Positions 8,224 to 16,900 of a DNA stretch of 64,000 bases are shown here, piece after piece. Position numbers and translations under genes: made by a program. The stretch lies in contig NZ_JANZKV010000004.1 of NCBI RefSeq assembly GCF_025060895.1, positions 19,430-83,429 of the forward strand, read 5' to 3'. The notes below the pieces were generated by a model that saw only the letters and a list, made by a program, of their open reading frames with translations, searched no databases and was not told where the DNA came from. Numbering within the stretch: position 1 is the stretch's first letter; each line of letters starts with the position of its first letter. Source of the DNA: Stieleria sedimenti. Lineage in GTDB: Bacteria > Planctomycetota > Planctomycetia > Pirellulales > Pirellulaceae.

Positions 8224-8636
8224 TCATGGTCAAATGCAATGTCAACGTGAACCTGAAGAAACCCGTCAAAAAGAAGGCGGAGCCGGCAGACGAACCACCG
8301 GTGAAACGGCGAGGGAAGGTTCCAAGGATTTCACGCTTGATGGCGCTCGCGATTCGTATGGACGAGATGCTGCGGCGTGGCGAAGCGCAGGATACGATCG
8401 AACTTGCCAAAATGGGCAAAGTATCACAGCCTCGTCTCACTCAAATCCTGAGCCTATCGCTGCTCGCACCCGAGATCCAGGAAGCGTTGCTGTACTTGCC
8501 CCGCGAAATGACGGGGCGTTCAAAAATTCACGAAAGGAACTTGCGTCCGATCACGAAGCAACTGTATTGGGTCAAGCAGCGTGAAATGTGGAGCGATCTG
8601 ATTCGCTCAGTCGGTCCGGCGGCGAAAGATGTTTGA
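8220..8636 (+). CDS. Recombinase-associated HTH-like small protein
   Basis: 138 residues with a basic N-terminus (KKPVKKK), then a helical segment VPRISRLMALAIRMDEMLRRGEAQDTIELAKMG and a likely HTH (KVSQPRLTQILSLSLLAPEIQEALL). Proteins of this type commonly follow serine recombinases in planctomycete integrated elements. Here it is coupled (ATGA) to the recombinase fragment. It may act in element control or excision. The gene itself seems intact although its partner is destroyed. Confidence 0.7.
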   Translation: MIMVKCNVNVNLKKPVKKKAEPADEPPVKRRGKVPRISRLMALAIRMDEMLRRGEAQDTIELAKMGKVSQPRLTQILSLSLLAPEIQEALLYLPREMTGRSKIHERNLRPITKQLYWVKQREMWSDLIRSVGPAAKDV

Positions 8637-8644
8637 CGCCATAT

Positions 8645-9523
8645 TTAGAACGCGGGTGGCGTGATTCCCTTGGCTTTGAGGGACGCGAGGTACTTGTCGG
8701 GTTCGGCGACTAGCTTTTTAACGCAGCCAGGGCAGCAGATGTAGACGGCCTTTCCGTTGACGTTGACTTTACCTGGGACGCCCATGCCGCCCAACGGTTC
8801 GTCCATCACGGGACAGGTTTTCTGTGCGGCGATTGCGGCAGCATCGGCAAGCGTCGATTTGAAAACGCCCTCGCGGACTTGTTCCCCTTTGGCGCTGTAG
8901 TACTTGGTGAGGTACTGGTCGGGTGAGGCTTCGACTTTCTTGGTACAGCCGGCACAGCAGACGAAGAGTGACTTGTCACCGATTGTGATTTTGGGCGGCT
9001 TGCCCATCGAGCCGAGCGGTTGACCGCTGACGGGGCATGTGGCTTGGAGGCTGATGAGGAGTTCATCAGAGAGCTTACCGCTGGCGAGTTTGCCCATCGC
9101 GTGGAATACCAGAGGCTGGTTTCCGATGTTGGTGATCTCGACGTTCATGTGCAACGGTCGATCAACGACTTTGGAAAGGTCGACGCCGACTCCAATCGCG
9201 AGATTCTTGAGCGTTTTGAGTTGGTAGGTGTATTCCTTCTCGCTGTCGCCGACTCGAAGTTTCAGTGTACCGCTCGCATCGGGCGGAGCGATGGGTTGAT
9301 CGTTCTTGCCAAGAATCATGAACATGATGCCTTTGTCGGCGATCACCGTTTCGACTCGGCGGTCGCCAACGGTTTGCACAGTGCCACCGTGTGGGCCAGT
9401 TGCCGCAGTGGCGTGGCTGTGGCCAGCGTGGTCGTGTCCGGAGTGGATGTCCTGCGCGGTCGCGAGTTGGGGCGACGCGAACAGTGTGGCGGCGACAATT
9501 GCAGTGAGAATGCGAAGTTTCAT
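8645..9523 (-). CDS. Secreted metal-binding protein with two CPV...CCxGC repeats
   Basis: 292 residues with a Sec signal peptide (to about residue 23, ATAQ) and a His-rich stretch HSGHDHAGHSH. A beta-type domain follows (residues ~40-155), then two ~45-residue repeats of the form CPVxxxPLGxMGxP...CCxGCxKK...PDxYL (residues ~160-205 and ~235-280). The Cys spacing resembles TRASH/YHS metal-binding knuckles. Paralogues at 9573-9995 (one repeat) and 34083-35462 (four repeats) make this a local family. It is probably a periplasmic copper or silver scavenger. The function is inferred from the context of Cus efflux genes. Confidence 0.75.
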   Translation of the reverse strand: MKLRILTAIVAATLFASPQLATAQDIHSGHDHAGHSHATAATGPHGGTVQTVGDRRVETVIADKGIMFMILGKNDQPIAPPDASGTLKLRVGDSEKEYTYQLKTLKNLAIGVGVDLSKVVDRPLHMNVEITNIGNQPLVFHAMGKLASGKLSDELLISLQATCPVSGQPLGSMGKPPKITIGDKSLFVCCAGCTKKVEASPDQYLTKYYSAKGEQVREGVFKSTLADAAAIAAQKTCPVMDEPLGGMGVPGKVNVNGKAVYICCPGCVKKLVAEPDKYLASLKAKGITPPAF

Positions 9524-9572
9524 TGATATAGTTCTTAGAAAAAAGTGATGGTGCAGGGTGATGAACGTGGGG

Positions 9573-9995
9573 CTACTGATTCAACTTGGCGAGGTACTTG
9601 TCTGGGTCGGCGAGCAGTTTGTCTTTGCAGCCGTCGCAGCAAATCCACACTGACTTGCCGTTCACGTCGACCTTTTCGGGTGCTCCCATTGTTCCCAGCA
9701 TCTCACCGCTGACGGGGCACATGTGTTGGGCCATGGCGGACTTGTAGTCTTCCGGCGAAAGCTCTTTCAAACCGGGCATCATCTTGGCCATCGGCGAATC
9801 GGCGTCGACGGCGGCATGATCCCCGTGACCGTGATTGGCATGGTCGCCATGGTCATGGCCTGCGTGATCCTCGGCCGTGTCGCTGGCGGGAGTCGCGGAT
9901 GGCGTCACGGGATCGGATTCGGGCGAGCTGCAGCCGTAAATGCCGAGAATGAGCAGCCCGCCGAGTAGAAACGGGATGAATTTCGTGAGTCGCAT
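9573..9995 (-). CDS. Metal-binding lipoprotein with one CPV...CCxGC repeat
   Basis: 140 residues with a lipoprotein signal (lipobox LGIYGC, Cys near residue 22), a His/Asp-rich linker (HAGHDHGDHANHGHGDH) and one C-terminal repeat, CPVSGEMLGTMGAPEKV...ICCDGCKDK..ADPDKYL. It is probably anchored to a membrane and binds Cu/Ag through the His cluster and the CC..C knuckle. It lies 49 bases upstream of the two-repeat paralogue on the same strand, so the two are probably one operon, divergent from the anti-sigma gene. Confidence 0.8.
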   Translation of the reverse strand: MRLTKFIPFLLGGLLILGIYGCSSPESDPVTPSATPASDTAEDHAGHDHGDHANHGHGDHAAVDADSPMAKMMPGLKELSPEDYKSAMAQHMCPVSGEMLGTMGAPEKVDVNGKSVWICCDGCKDKLLADPDKYLAKLNQ

Positions 9996-10180
9996 GGGGT
10001 CTTGCCTTCGCGGATGAGGAGGGCGAATTTTCGATTGACGTGCATTTGGATACTTGGGCGGTCGCTTTCTTCACGCGATGCGGAAAGAATTCTGCAAATT
10101 CACTGAAATGCGTGAAGAAACACGTAACTCGGGCATCAAAAACACATCAGCAGAAGCGTCTCCCAGAGAATGAGCGGGTT

Positions 10181-11095
10181 ATGTCAACCAACGATTGCAA
10201 AACAGTGCAGCCATATCTGTCGGCTTATCACGACGACGAGCTTGCGGCTGGACAAGCGGCAACGGTGGCGAAACACGTTGAGTCATGCGAATCGTGTGCG
10301 GCAGAGCTGAGTTCGTTCAGGTCAATCGGGTCGAATTTCGCTCAAACGCCCATCCCTGCAAAGCCGTCTAATCTGTGGCAGCGAATTGAGCGTGAATCGC
10401 CGACGGCCGTTGAGCCGGTGACCTTGTCGCGACGGTTTAGCGTTTGGATTCGCGAGTCGCCGTACGGCGCGGGGCTGGTGTCGTTGGCCGCGTCGATTCT
10501 GTTGTTGCTCGGTTTTGGCCTTTGGTACGGCGGCGATCAGGGTAGCGTAAATAACACTGCCGGCGGCATGGCGATGCATTCGCACGAAGGCGAAGAAGGC
10601 ATGTCAGCTGACCACATGCTCGAGTTCGCTGGGGTGATGGATGACTATTTACAGAAGTTGCCCAACGACCCTGACGCAGCGGAACAGATGCTGCTTACCA
10701 AGTACGACGGTGAGAAAGTCGACGCGGACGGAGCAGTGAAGTTGGTCGGCTATCGACCGATCGTCTCGGGCGGATTGCCAGAGGGTTATTCGTTGGCATC
10801 AACCAGCGTCTTGAAGATGCCTTGTTGCACGTGCGTAAAGGCGGTCTGCAAACGCAACGACGGTTCGACGTTGGTTCTATTTGAACACGACGACGAAGAG
10901 ACCGCTTGGTTTGGCGATCGCCACCAAAGCATGGCAACGTGCGGCGACAAAGACTGCTGCCTAGTCGATCTCGATTCCAGCATCGCGGCAACTTGGAAGC
11001 AAGGCACTCGAAGCGTCACCGCCGTCGGCGTTCGCGACCAAGATGAAGTGGCGAAGCTGGTGACTTGGTTGGGGAAGTTGAGAGTCGACAGTTGA
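10181..11095 (+). CDS. Membrane anti-sigma factor with Cys-rich periplasmic sensor
   Basis: 304 residues from ATG 10181; the open frame continues upstream to 10040 without homology. The N-terminal zinc anti-sigma domain has HVESCESC (H32, C36, C39) after a conserved Cys6. One transmembrane helix spans ~98-116, followed by a His/Met-containing region and a C-terminal domain with CCTCVKAVC (215-223) and CGDKDCC (254-260). This suggests direct metal sensing outside the membrane. No sigma factor is adjacent; the ECF gene at 25030 is the only candidate here. The last residues, KLRVDS, are encoded by the repeat at 11077-11170. Confidence 0.8.
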   Translation: MSTNDCKTVQPYLSAYHDDELAAGQAATVAKHVESCESCAAELSSFRSIGSNFAQTPIPAKPSNLWQRIERESPTAVEPVTLSRRFSVWIRESPYGAGLVSLAASILLLLGFGLWYGGDQGSVNNTAGGMAMHSHEGEEGMSADHMLEFAGVMDDYLQKLPNDPDAAEQMLLTKYDGEKVDADGAVKLVGYRPIVSGGLPEGYSLASTSVLKMPCCTCVKAVCKRNDGSTLVLFEHDDEETAWFGDRHQSMATCGDKDCCLVDLDSSIAATWKQGTRSVTAVGVRDQDEVAKLVTWLGKLRVDS

Positions 11096-11170
11096 GGGTC
11101 GACAGTAAAGCGTCCGACCATCCAAACTTCCATCTGACAAACCCTCAACTCTCAACGATAAACTTTCAAC
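11077..11170. repeat. GTTGAGAGT inverted-repeat element, solo copy A
   Basis: The left arm (11077-11106) begins GTTGAGAGTCGACAGTTGAG. The right arm (11141-11170) begins ACCCTCAACTCTCAACG, and the arms are complementary in the GTTGAGAG units. The left arm supplies the stop codon and final codons of the anti-sigma gene; the right arm ends eight bases before the cusB start. Related copies are at 13489-13519, 13906-13935 and 15004-15088. Confidence 0.75.
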
Positions 11171-11177
11171 TAATCTC

Positions 11178-13535
11178 ATGAACGAATTCTTCAAACAACA
11201 CCGCGGGAAACTCTGGATTGCACAAGCGGTGGCGTTTGTGCTGCTCGGTGTCTTCGTCGCTTCATGGTTTGGCGGCGGATCGGATGAGCCGAAAGTGTCC
11301 TCGAATTCCGGTACGTCGAATTCGGAGGCCATGCAAGGGAAACCGACGATTTGGACTTGCTCGATGCATCCGCAAATCCGTCGCGATGGTCCGGGCAGTT
11401 GTCCGATCTGTGGGATGGACTTGGTTCCAGTGAGAGAATCGGCCGACGGTGTTCGCACCGTTTCGATCAGCTCTGAGATCAAGAGCCTAATGAACGTTCA
11501 GGTCAGCCCCGTCCGTCGGCAATACGTGACGGCCGATGTTCGGATGGTGGGCAAGATCGAGTACGACGAAACACGACTTGCCCACATCACGGCTTGGGTT
11601 CCCGGCAGGCTCGAACGCATGTTCGTTGACTATACGGGCGTCGAAGTCAACAAGGGCGACCACATGGTGCAAATCTACAGCGAGGCACTCTACACCGCAC
11701 AGGAAGAGTTGCTTGCCGCCGCTCGGCGGGACCGGCCGCAAAGCTCATCGCGTTTCATCGAACCACTCGATCTTGCCGAATCCGCTCGCGAGAAGTTGCG
11801 GTTGCTGGGACTGACGCCAGAACAGGTTCAGACAATCGAGCAACGTGGTAAGTCATCCGAAACCGTAACGATCTATTCGCCGGTTGGCGGCGTGGTCGTC
11901 GGCAAGATGAAACAAGAAGGTGATCGCGTACAGACCGGCGACCGAATCTACACTGTCGCTGATTTGAACCACTTGTGGGTTCAGATGGATGCTTACGAAT
12001 CGGACCTAGCTTGGTTGCGGTACGGGCAAGACGTCGAGTTCACGACGGAAGCTTATCCGGGCGAGGTTTTTCATGGTCGCATCGCGTTCATCGACCCGGT
12101 GTTGAACAAAGACACACGAACGGTGAAGGTTCGCGTGAACGTCAGCAACGATGACGGCCGACTGAAGCCGGAGATGTTCGTGCGGGCGATCGTGAAGAGC
12201 AACGTCGCGGCGGGCGGCCGAGTGCTTGATGCGTCGTTGGCTGGAAAGTGGATCAGCCCGATGCATCCGGAGATCGTGAAAGATCAACCGGGCGACTGCG
12301 ACATTTGCGGGATGCCATTGGTGCGGGCCGAATCATTGGGCTATGTCACTGCGGAACCGACCAATGCTGCGAAGCCGTTGATCGTACCGACGTCAGCCGT
12401 GTTGCTAACCGGTACACGAGCGATCGTCTACGTTCAGATTCCCGACGCAGACAAGCCGACTTATGAAGGTCGCGAGATTGTGATCGGTCCGCGAGCAGGT
12501 GACTTCTATCTGGTGAAGTCCGGTCTCAACGAAGGCGACCTCGTTGTGACCAACGGAAACTTCAAGCTCGACAGTGCGCTGCAGATTTCTGCGAAGCCCT
12601 CGATGATGACACCTCAAGGTGGCGGCGGCGGTGGACACAACCACGGCGGTATGGAAATGCCAAAGGCAGACGAAGGTGTCACGATGCCCGCGAGTCCGAT
12701 GGAGTTGGTGGCAGCGGTACGTGATGCGATGCAGGGCATTGTTGAGCAATACAAAACGATTCAAGAAAAGGTCGAAGCAGCGAACCTCGCAGAGATTCGT
12801 GCCGGCTACGACGAGTTGGGTAAAGCGGTCGAGGCGGTGCCGGCGGACTTGATCGGTCCTCCGATGCGACCGCAGTGGTTCGAGATTGCGATGTTATTGA
12901 GGAACGACGTCACCGAAGGTCGCGAAGTGGATTCCATGCGTGAAGCCGATCGTGTGTTCGCGTTGACTCGCCAGCACGTCGATCAAATGAAGGTTCAGTT
13001 CCCGCTGCCGATGTCTCACGACGAAATGCAGATGCCAGCCATGACAAACATGGACGCTCCGCCAGAAGTGACTCAGCAATTGAACGGCTTTGTCGGTCCC
13101 TACTTGGGAGTTGGCAAGGCGCTCGCGGCCGACGATCTGGAGGCTGCGAAGCAAGCCGTCGATCCGTTGCATCAGCGATTGGCTTCCTTGCTGCCAATCG
13201 TCTCTGAGTCCAAAGCGGTCGAAATGTGGAGCAAAGAGAAACGCGACTTGTCCGAGATCGTCGCAAGAATGCAGAAAGCAAACGACCTCGCCGCGTTGCG
13301 GAGCGGATTCGCGTTGCTGTCTGAGCAGATGCTGAGCCTGGAGCGGATGTTCGGCCTTCCCACCGACGCGGCTCTTTACGAACTGCATTGCCCGATGGCG
13401 TTTGAGGGACGTGGTGCATCGTGGATTCAGTCTGACGATGCAGTTCGCAATCCGTACTACGGCCCGTCGATGCTGAAGTGTGTGGACCGAGTTGAGAGTT
13501 TAGGGTCGAGAGTTGAGAGCAAGGGGAGGGAATAG
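11178..13535 (+). CDS. cusB: CusB-type RND periplasmic adaptor with heavy-metal-binding domains
   Basis: 785 residues, longer than the usual ~400-500. An N-terminal TM/signal (~12-32) is followed by a heavy-metal-binding domain CSMHPQIRRDGPGSCPICGM (residues ~60-80), the adaptor barrel/lipoyl/hairpin region, a second such domain ISPMHPEIVKDQPGDCDICGM (~360-380), a Gly/His stretch, and a C-terminal DUF3347-like helical domain (LHCPMAFEGRGASW). The last ~15 residues (DRVESLGSRVESKGRE) are encoded by the flanking repeat rather than by adaptor sequence. It would link the inner-membrane pump CusA to an outer-membrane channel for Cu(I)/Ag(I) export. It is upstream of cusA, with the S23 cassette between. 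Confidence 0.85.
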   Translation: MNEFFKQHRGKLWIAQAVAFVLLGVFVASWFGGGSDEPKVSSNSGTSNSEAMQGKPTIWTCSMHPQIRRDGPGSCPICGMDLVPVRESADGVRTVSISSEIKSLMNVQVSPVRRQYVTADVRMVGKIEYDETRLAHITAWVPGRLERMFVDYTGVEVNKGDHMVQIYSEALYTAQEELLAAARRDRPQSSSRFIEPLDLAESAREKLRLLGLTPEQVQTIEQRGKSSETVTIYSPVGGVVVGKMKQEGDRVQTGDRIYTVADLNHLWVQMDAYESDLAWLRYGQDVEFTTEAYPGEVFHGRIAFIDPVLNKDTRTVKVRVNVSNDDGRLKPEMFVRAIVKSNVAAGGRVLDASLAGKWISPMHPEIVKDQPGDCDICGMPLVRAESLGYVTAEPTNAAKPLIVPTSAVLLTGTRAIVYVQIPDADKPTYEGREIVIGPRAGDFYLVKSGLNEGDLVVTNGNFKLDSALQISAKPSMMTPQGGGGGGHNHGGMEMPKADEGVTMPASPMELVAAVRDAMQGIVEQYKTIQEKVEAANLAEIRAGYDELGKAVEAVPADLIGPPMRPQWFEIAMLLRNDVTEGREVDSMREADRVFALTRQHVDQMKVQFPLPMSHDEMQMPAMTNMDAPPEVTQQLNGFVGPYLGVGKALAADDLEAAKQAVDPLHQRLASLLPIVSESKAVEMWSKEKRDLSEIVARMQKANDLAALRSGFALLSEQMLSLERMFGLPTDAALYELHCPMAFEGRGASWIQSDDAVRNPYYGPSMLKCVDRVESLGSRVESKGRE

Positions 13536-13935
13536 ACGTCCATGTTTGGTTTTGAAAAGCTTGATGTCTGGCAAAAGTCAGTTGATTTGGCCGACGAAGT
13601 ATATCGTTTTACTCGTGACTTTCCCGACTATGAGAAGTTTGGTTTGGCGAATCAGATGCGTCGCGCGGCAGTTTCGGTGTCGTCGAATATCGCCGAGGGC
13701 AGTGGTCGCGAATCAAAAAAGGATTTCTCTCGGTTTCTTCAGATTGCCTACGGATCTGTCATGGAGGTCGTGTCGCAACTTCATATCGCTCAACGGCAAG
13801 AGTTCATTCCGAAAGAAGATGCACGGAAGCTGTATCAGGATTGCGAAGAAATTGCACGGATGATTAGCGGCCTGAAACGTAGCCTGGGCGTCTAAGTATG
13901 CCTAGCTCTCAACTCTCAACTACCGACTCTCAACT
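13489..13935 (+). mobile_element. S23/IVP cassette bracketed by GTTGAGAGT inverted repeats
   Basis: A left arm (13489-13519, GAGTTGAGAGTTTAGGGTCG...) and a right arm (13906-13935, CTCTCAACTCTCAACTACCG...) are inverted relative to each other and enclose exactly one gene, the four-helix-bundle protein at 13542-13895. The left arm overlaps the 3' end of cusB, and the right arm supplies the first codons of cusA. The 447-bp unit resembles the intervening-sequence elements of 23S rRNA genes, which have inverted ends and an S23 ORF, but sits inside an efflux operon. Mobility is inferred from the solo copies nearby. Confidence 0.55.
13542..13895 (+). CDS. Four-helix-bundle protein (S23/IVP family)
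   Basis: 117 residues, the normal length of the 23S rRNA intervening-sequence protein family (four helix bundle, related in fold to Avd of diversity-generating retroelements). Typical motifs are FEKLDVWQKSVDLADEVY, QMRRAAVSVSSNIAEGSGR, FLQIAYGSVMEVVSQL and IARMISGLKRSL. It lies between cusB and cusA, which are normally adjacent, so it is probably carried by the surrounding repeat cassette rather than being part of metal efflux. No reverse transcriptase or rRNA gene is nearby. Confidence 0.85.
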   Translation: MFGFEKLDVWQKSVDLADEVYRFTRDFPDYEKFGLANQMRRAAVSVSSNIAEGSGRESKKDFSRFLQIAYGSVMEVVSQLHIAQRQEFIPKEDARKLYQDCEEIARMISGLKRSLGV

Positions 13936-16900
13936 AGACGAAGCGAAGCGGAGCCTGCTCGGCCGGTTGATCTGGTTCTGCCTGACCAATAAGCTCGTTG
14001 TGTTGTTGCTGGTCATTGCCACGCTAGGCTGGGGCGTCATGGTCGCGCCATTCGACTGGGACACCGGCGCATTGCCTCGCAATCCCGTTCCCGTCGACGC
14101 GATTCCCGACATTGGCGAGAACCAACAAATCGTGTTCACGCAGTGGATGGGTCGCAGCCCACAGGACGTCGAGGACCAGATCGGTTATCCGTTGACGGTT
14201 GCGCTGTTGGGCATTCCCGAAGTCAAGACGATCCGCAGCTATTCGATGTTCGGCTTCTCGTCGATTTACATCATCTTCGGCGAAGACGCAGACTTCTATT
14301 GGTCGCGAACGCGAGTGCTGGAAAAGCTGAACAGCTTGCCGGCTGGTACCTTGCCCGATGGCGTGCAACCGACTCTCGGACCGGACGCGACAGCATTGGG
14401 GCAGATTTATCTTTACACGCTTGAGGGCCGCGATCCCGACGGCAACCCGACCGGCGGTTGGGACTTGCGAGAGCTGCGAACGATTCAAGATTACTACGTT
14501 CGCTACTCTTTGACTTCAGCGGAAGGGATCAGTGAAGTCGCGTCGATCGGCGGATTCGTTCAGGAATACCAAATCGACGTTGATCCCGATGCGATGCGGG
14601 CCGCTGGAGTGACGCTTGCGAAGGTGTTCGAGTCGATCCGCATGACGAACGTTGATGTGGGAGCTCGGACGATCGAACTGAACAAGGCGGAATACGTCAT
14701 CCGCGGTCTTGGCTTCATCGAGAACATCGAAGACATCGAAAAGACGGTCGTAAAAGTGACGGACAACGTGCCGATCACGGTGGCCGACGTGGCCAACGTG
14801 TCACTCGGGCCGGTTCTCCGACGTGGTGCGCTCGATAAGGCCGGTGCCGAAGCCGTCGGCGGAGTCGCGGTCGTGCGTTACGGATACAACCCGCTGGCAG
14901 CGATCAAGAACATCAAACAGCGTATCAAGGAAGTTTCGCCGGGCCTGCCGACGAAGGTGCTTGTCGATTACACAAAGACGTCGGCCGATGAAGTTGAGCA
15001 GTGGGTTGAGAGTTTAGGGTTGAGAGTTGAGAGTTCCGAAGACATCGTCACTTCACTCTCTCAACCCTCGACTCTCAACACTCAACTCGTCAAGCATCTT
15101 CGTAGCATGCCCCAAGAACAGTGGCCGACATGGATTACGACCAGTCAAGTCGCGGTCGTGCCATTCTACGATCGCACGGGCTTGATTTATGAGACGCTAG
15201 GCACGCTGAACACAGCGCTCTTTGAAGAAATCCTCGTGACAATCATCGTGATCCTGGTGATGGTCGTCCACCTACGCAGTTCGTTCCTGATCAGCGCTTT
15301 ATTGCCGCTGGCGGTGTTGATGTGCTTCATCGCCATGAAGACGTTTGGCGTGGACGCAAACATCGTGGCGTTGTCCGGCATCGCGATTGCGATCGGGACG
15401 ATGGTCGATATGGGGATTATTCTCACCGAGAACATTCTCAAATACCTGGATGAAGCTGCGCCCGAAGACGACAAAATGACGGTGATCTTCAAGGCGGCTC
15501 ACGAAGTCGCCGGTGCGGTGCTGACCGCCGTGACAACGACCGTGGTCAGTTTTCTGCCAGTATTCACGATGATCGGTGCGGAAGGAAAGCTGTTTCGTCC
15601 GCTCGCATTCACCAAGACGTTTGCACTCGCGGCATCCGTCATTGTGGCGCTGACAATCATTCCGCCAGCCGCCCACGTGTTGATGGGCGGGCGCATTGAG
15701 TCAAAGAGTTTGCGTCGCGGGGCTTGGTTCGCGTTACTGATTCTCGGTCTTGCCGCGTCGATGCTGCTGACATGGTGGGTCGGTGCAATCTTGATCGTGC
15801 TGTCCGCATACAAACTGTACGAAGAACGGATTCCTGAGCGTTACCACCGTTTCGGACCGTACGCGGCCAGTGCACTCGCGGCGATAGTCGTCGGTGTTCT
15901 GCTGACTCAGGAGTGGTTGCCGCTGGGGCCGCAGAAAGGTTTGCTGCTGAATCTTCTGTTCGCTGGCGGATTGATTGGCGGCATCCTCGGTTTCTTTACT
16001 GTCTTTCAACGGTTCCTGTACGAACCGATCCTGCGTTGGTGCCTGAATCACAAGCTCGCGTTTCTCTGCTTGCCAACTGCGATCCTACTGTTCGGCGGAT
16101 CGGCTTGGTTGGGTTTCGACAAGGTCTTCGGTTTCGTCCCCAAGACGCTCTCGATGGTTGGCGTTTCTGATTCGACTGTTCGGGAGTCCGGTCCTTGGAG
16201 AACAGCAACCGGCGTGCTACCGGGACTCGGCAAAGAATTCATGCCGCCGCTCGATGAAGGTTCGTTTCTCTACATGCCCACCACGATGCCTCACGCTTCG
16301 ATCGGTGAAGCGATGGACGTGTTGCAGTTGCAGAATCAATTGCTCGTCTCGATCCCCGAAGTCGAATCGGTCGTCGGCAAGATTGGTCGCGCCGACACGC
16401 CGCTTGATCCGGCACCCGTGTCGATGATCGAAACCTACATCACCTACAAGTCGGAATACAAAACCGACGAAGACGGTCACCGGCTGAACTTCCGCTATGA
16501 CACGGAAGGAAACGAGTATGTCCGCGACGACGACGGTGAGCTGATCCTTGATCCCACCGGTCGTCCGTTCCGGCAATGGCGAGACGAAATACGCACGCCT
16601 GACGACATTTGGCAAGCGATCACGACGGCGGCCCAGATTCCAGGCACGACGTCCGCCCCTAAATTGCAGCCGATCGCGGCTCGGATCGTGATGCTGCAAA
16701 GCGGCATGCGTGCGCCGATGGGAATGAAGGTGAAAGGCCCGGACCTGGAGACGATCGAGCGGGTTGCGCTGGAATTGGAATCGCTGTTGAAGCAGATTCC
16801 AACGGTCCAATCGTCAGCCGTCATCGCTGACCGCATCGTCGGCAAGCCGTACTTGGAGATCGACATCGACCGTGACGCGATCAAGCGATACGGACTGCAT

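Noticed and set aside
13542..13895. S23/Avd-like protein as part of a diversity-generating retroelement
   Set aside because: No reverse transcriptase, template repeat or variable-repeat gene in the window.
15004..15088. GTTGAGAGT repeats as a CRISPR array
   Set aside because: Units are short, inverted rather than direct, without uniform spacers, and no cas genes are present.
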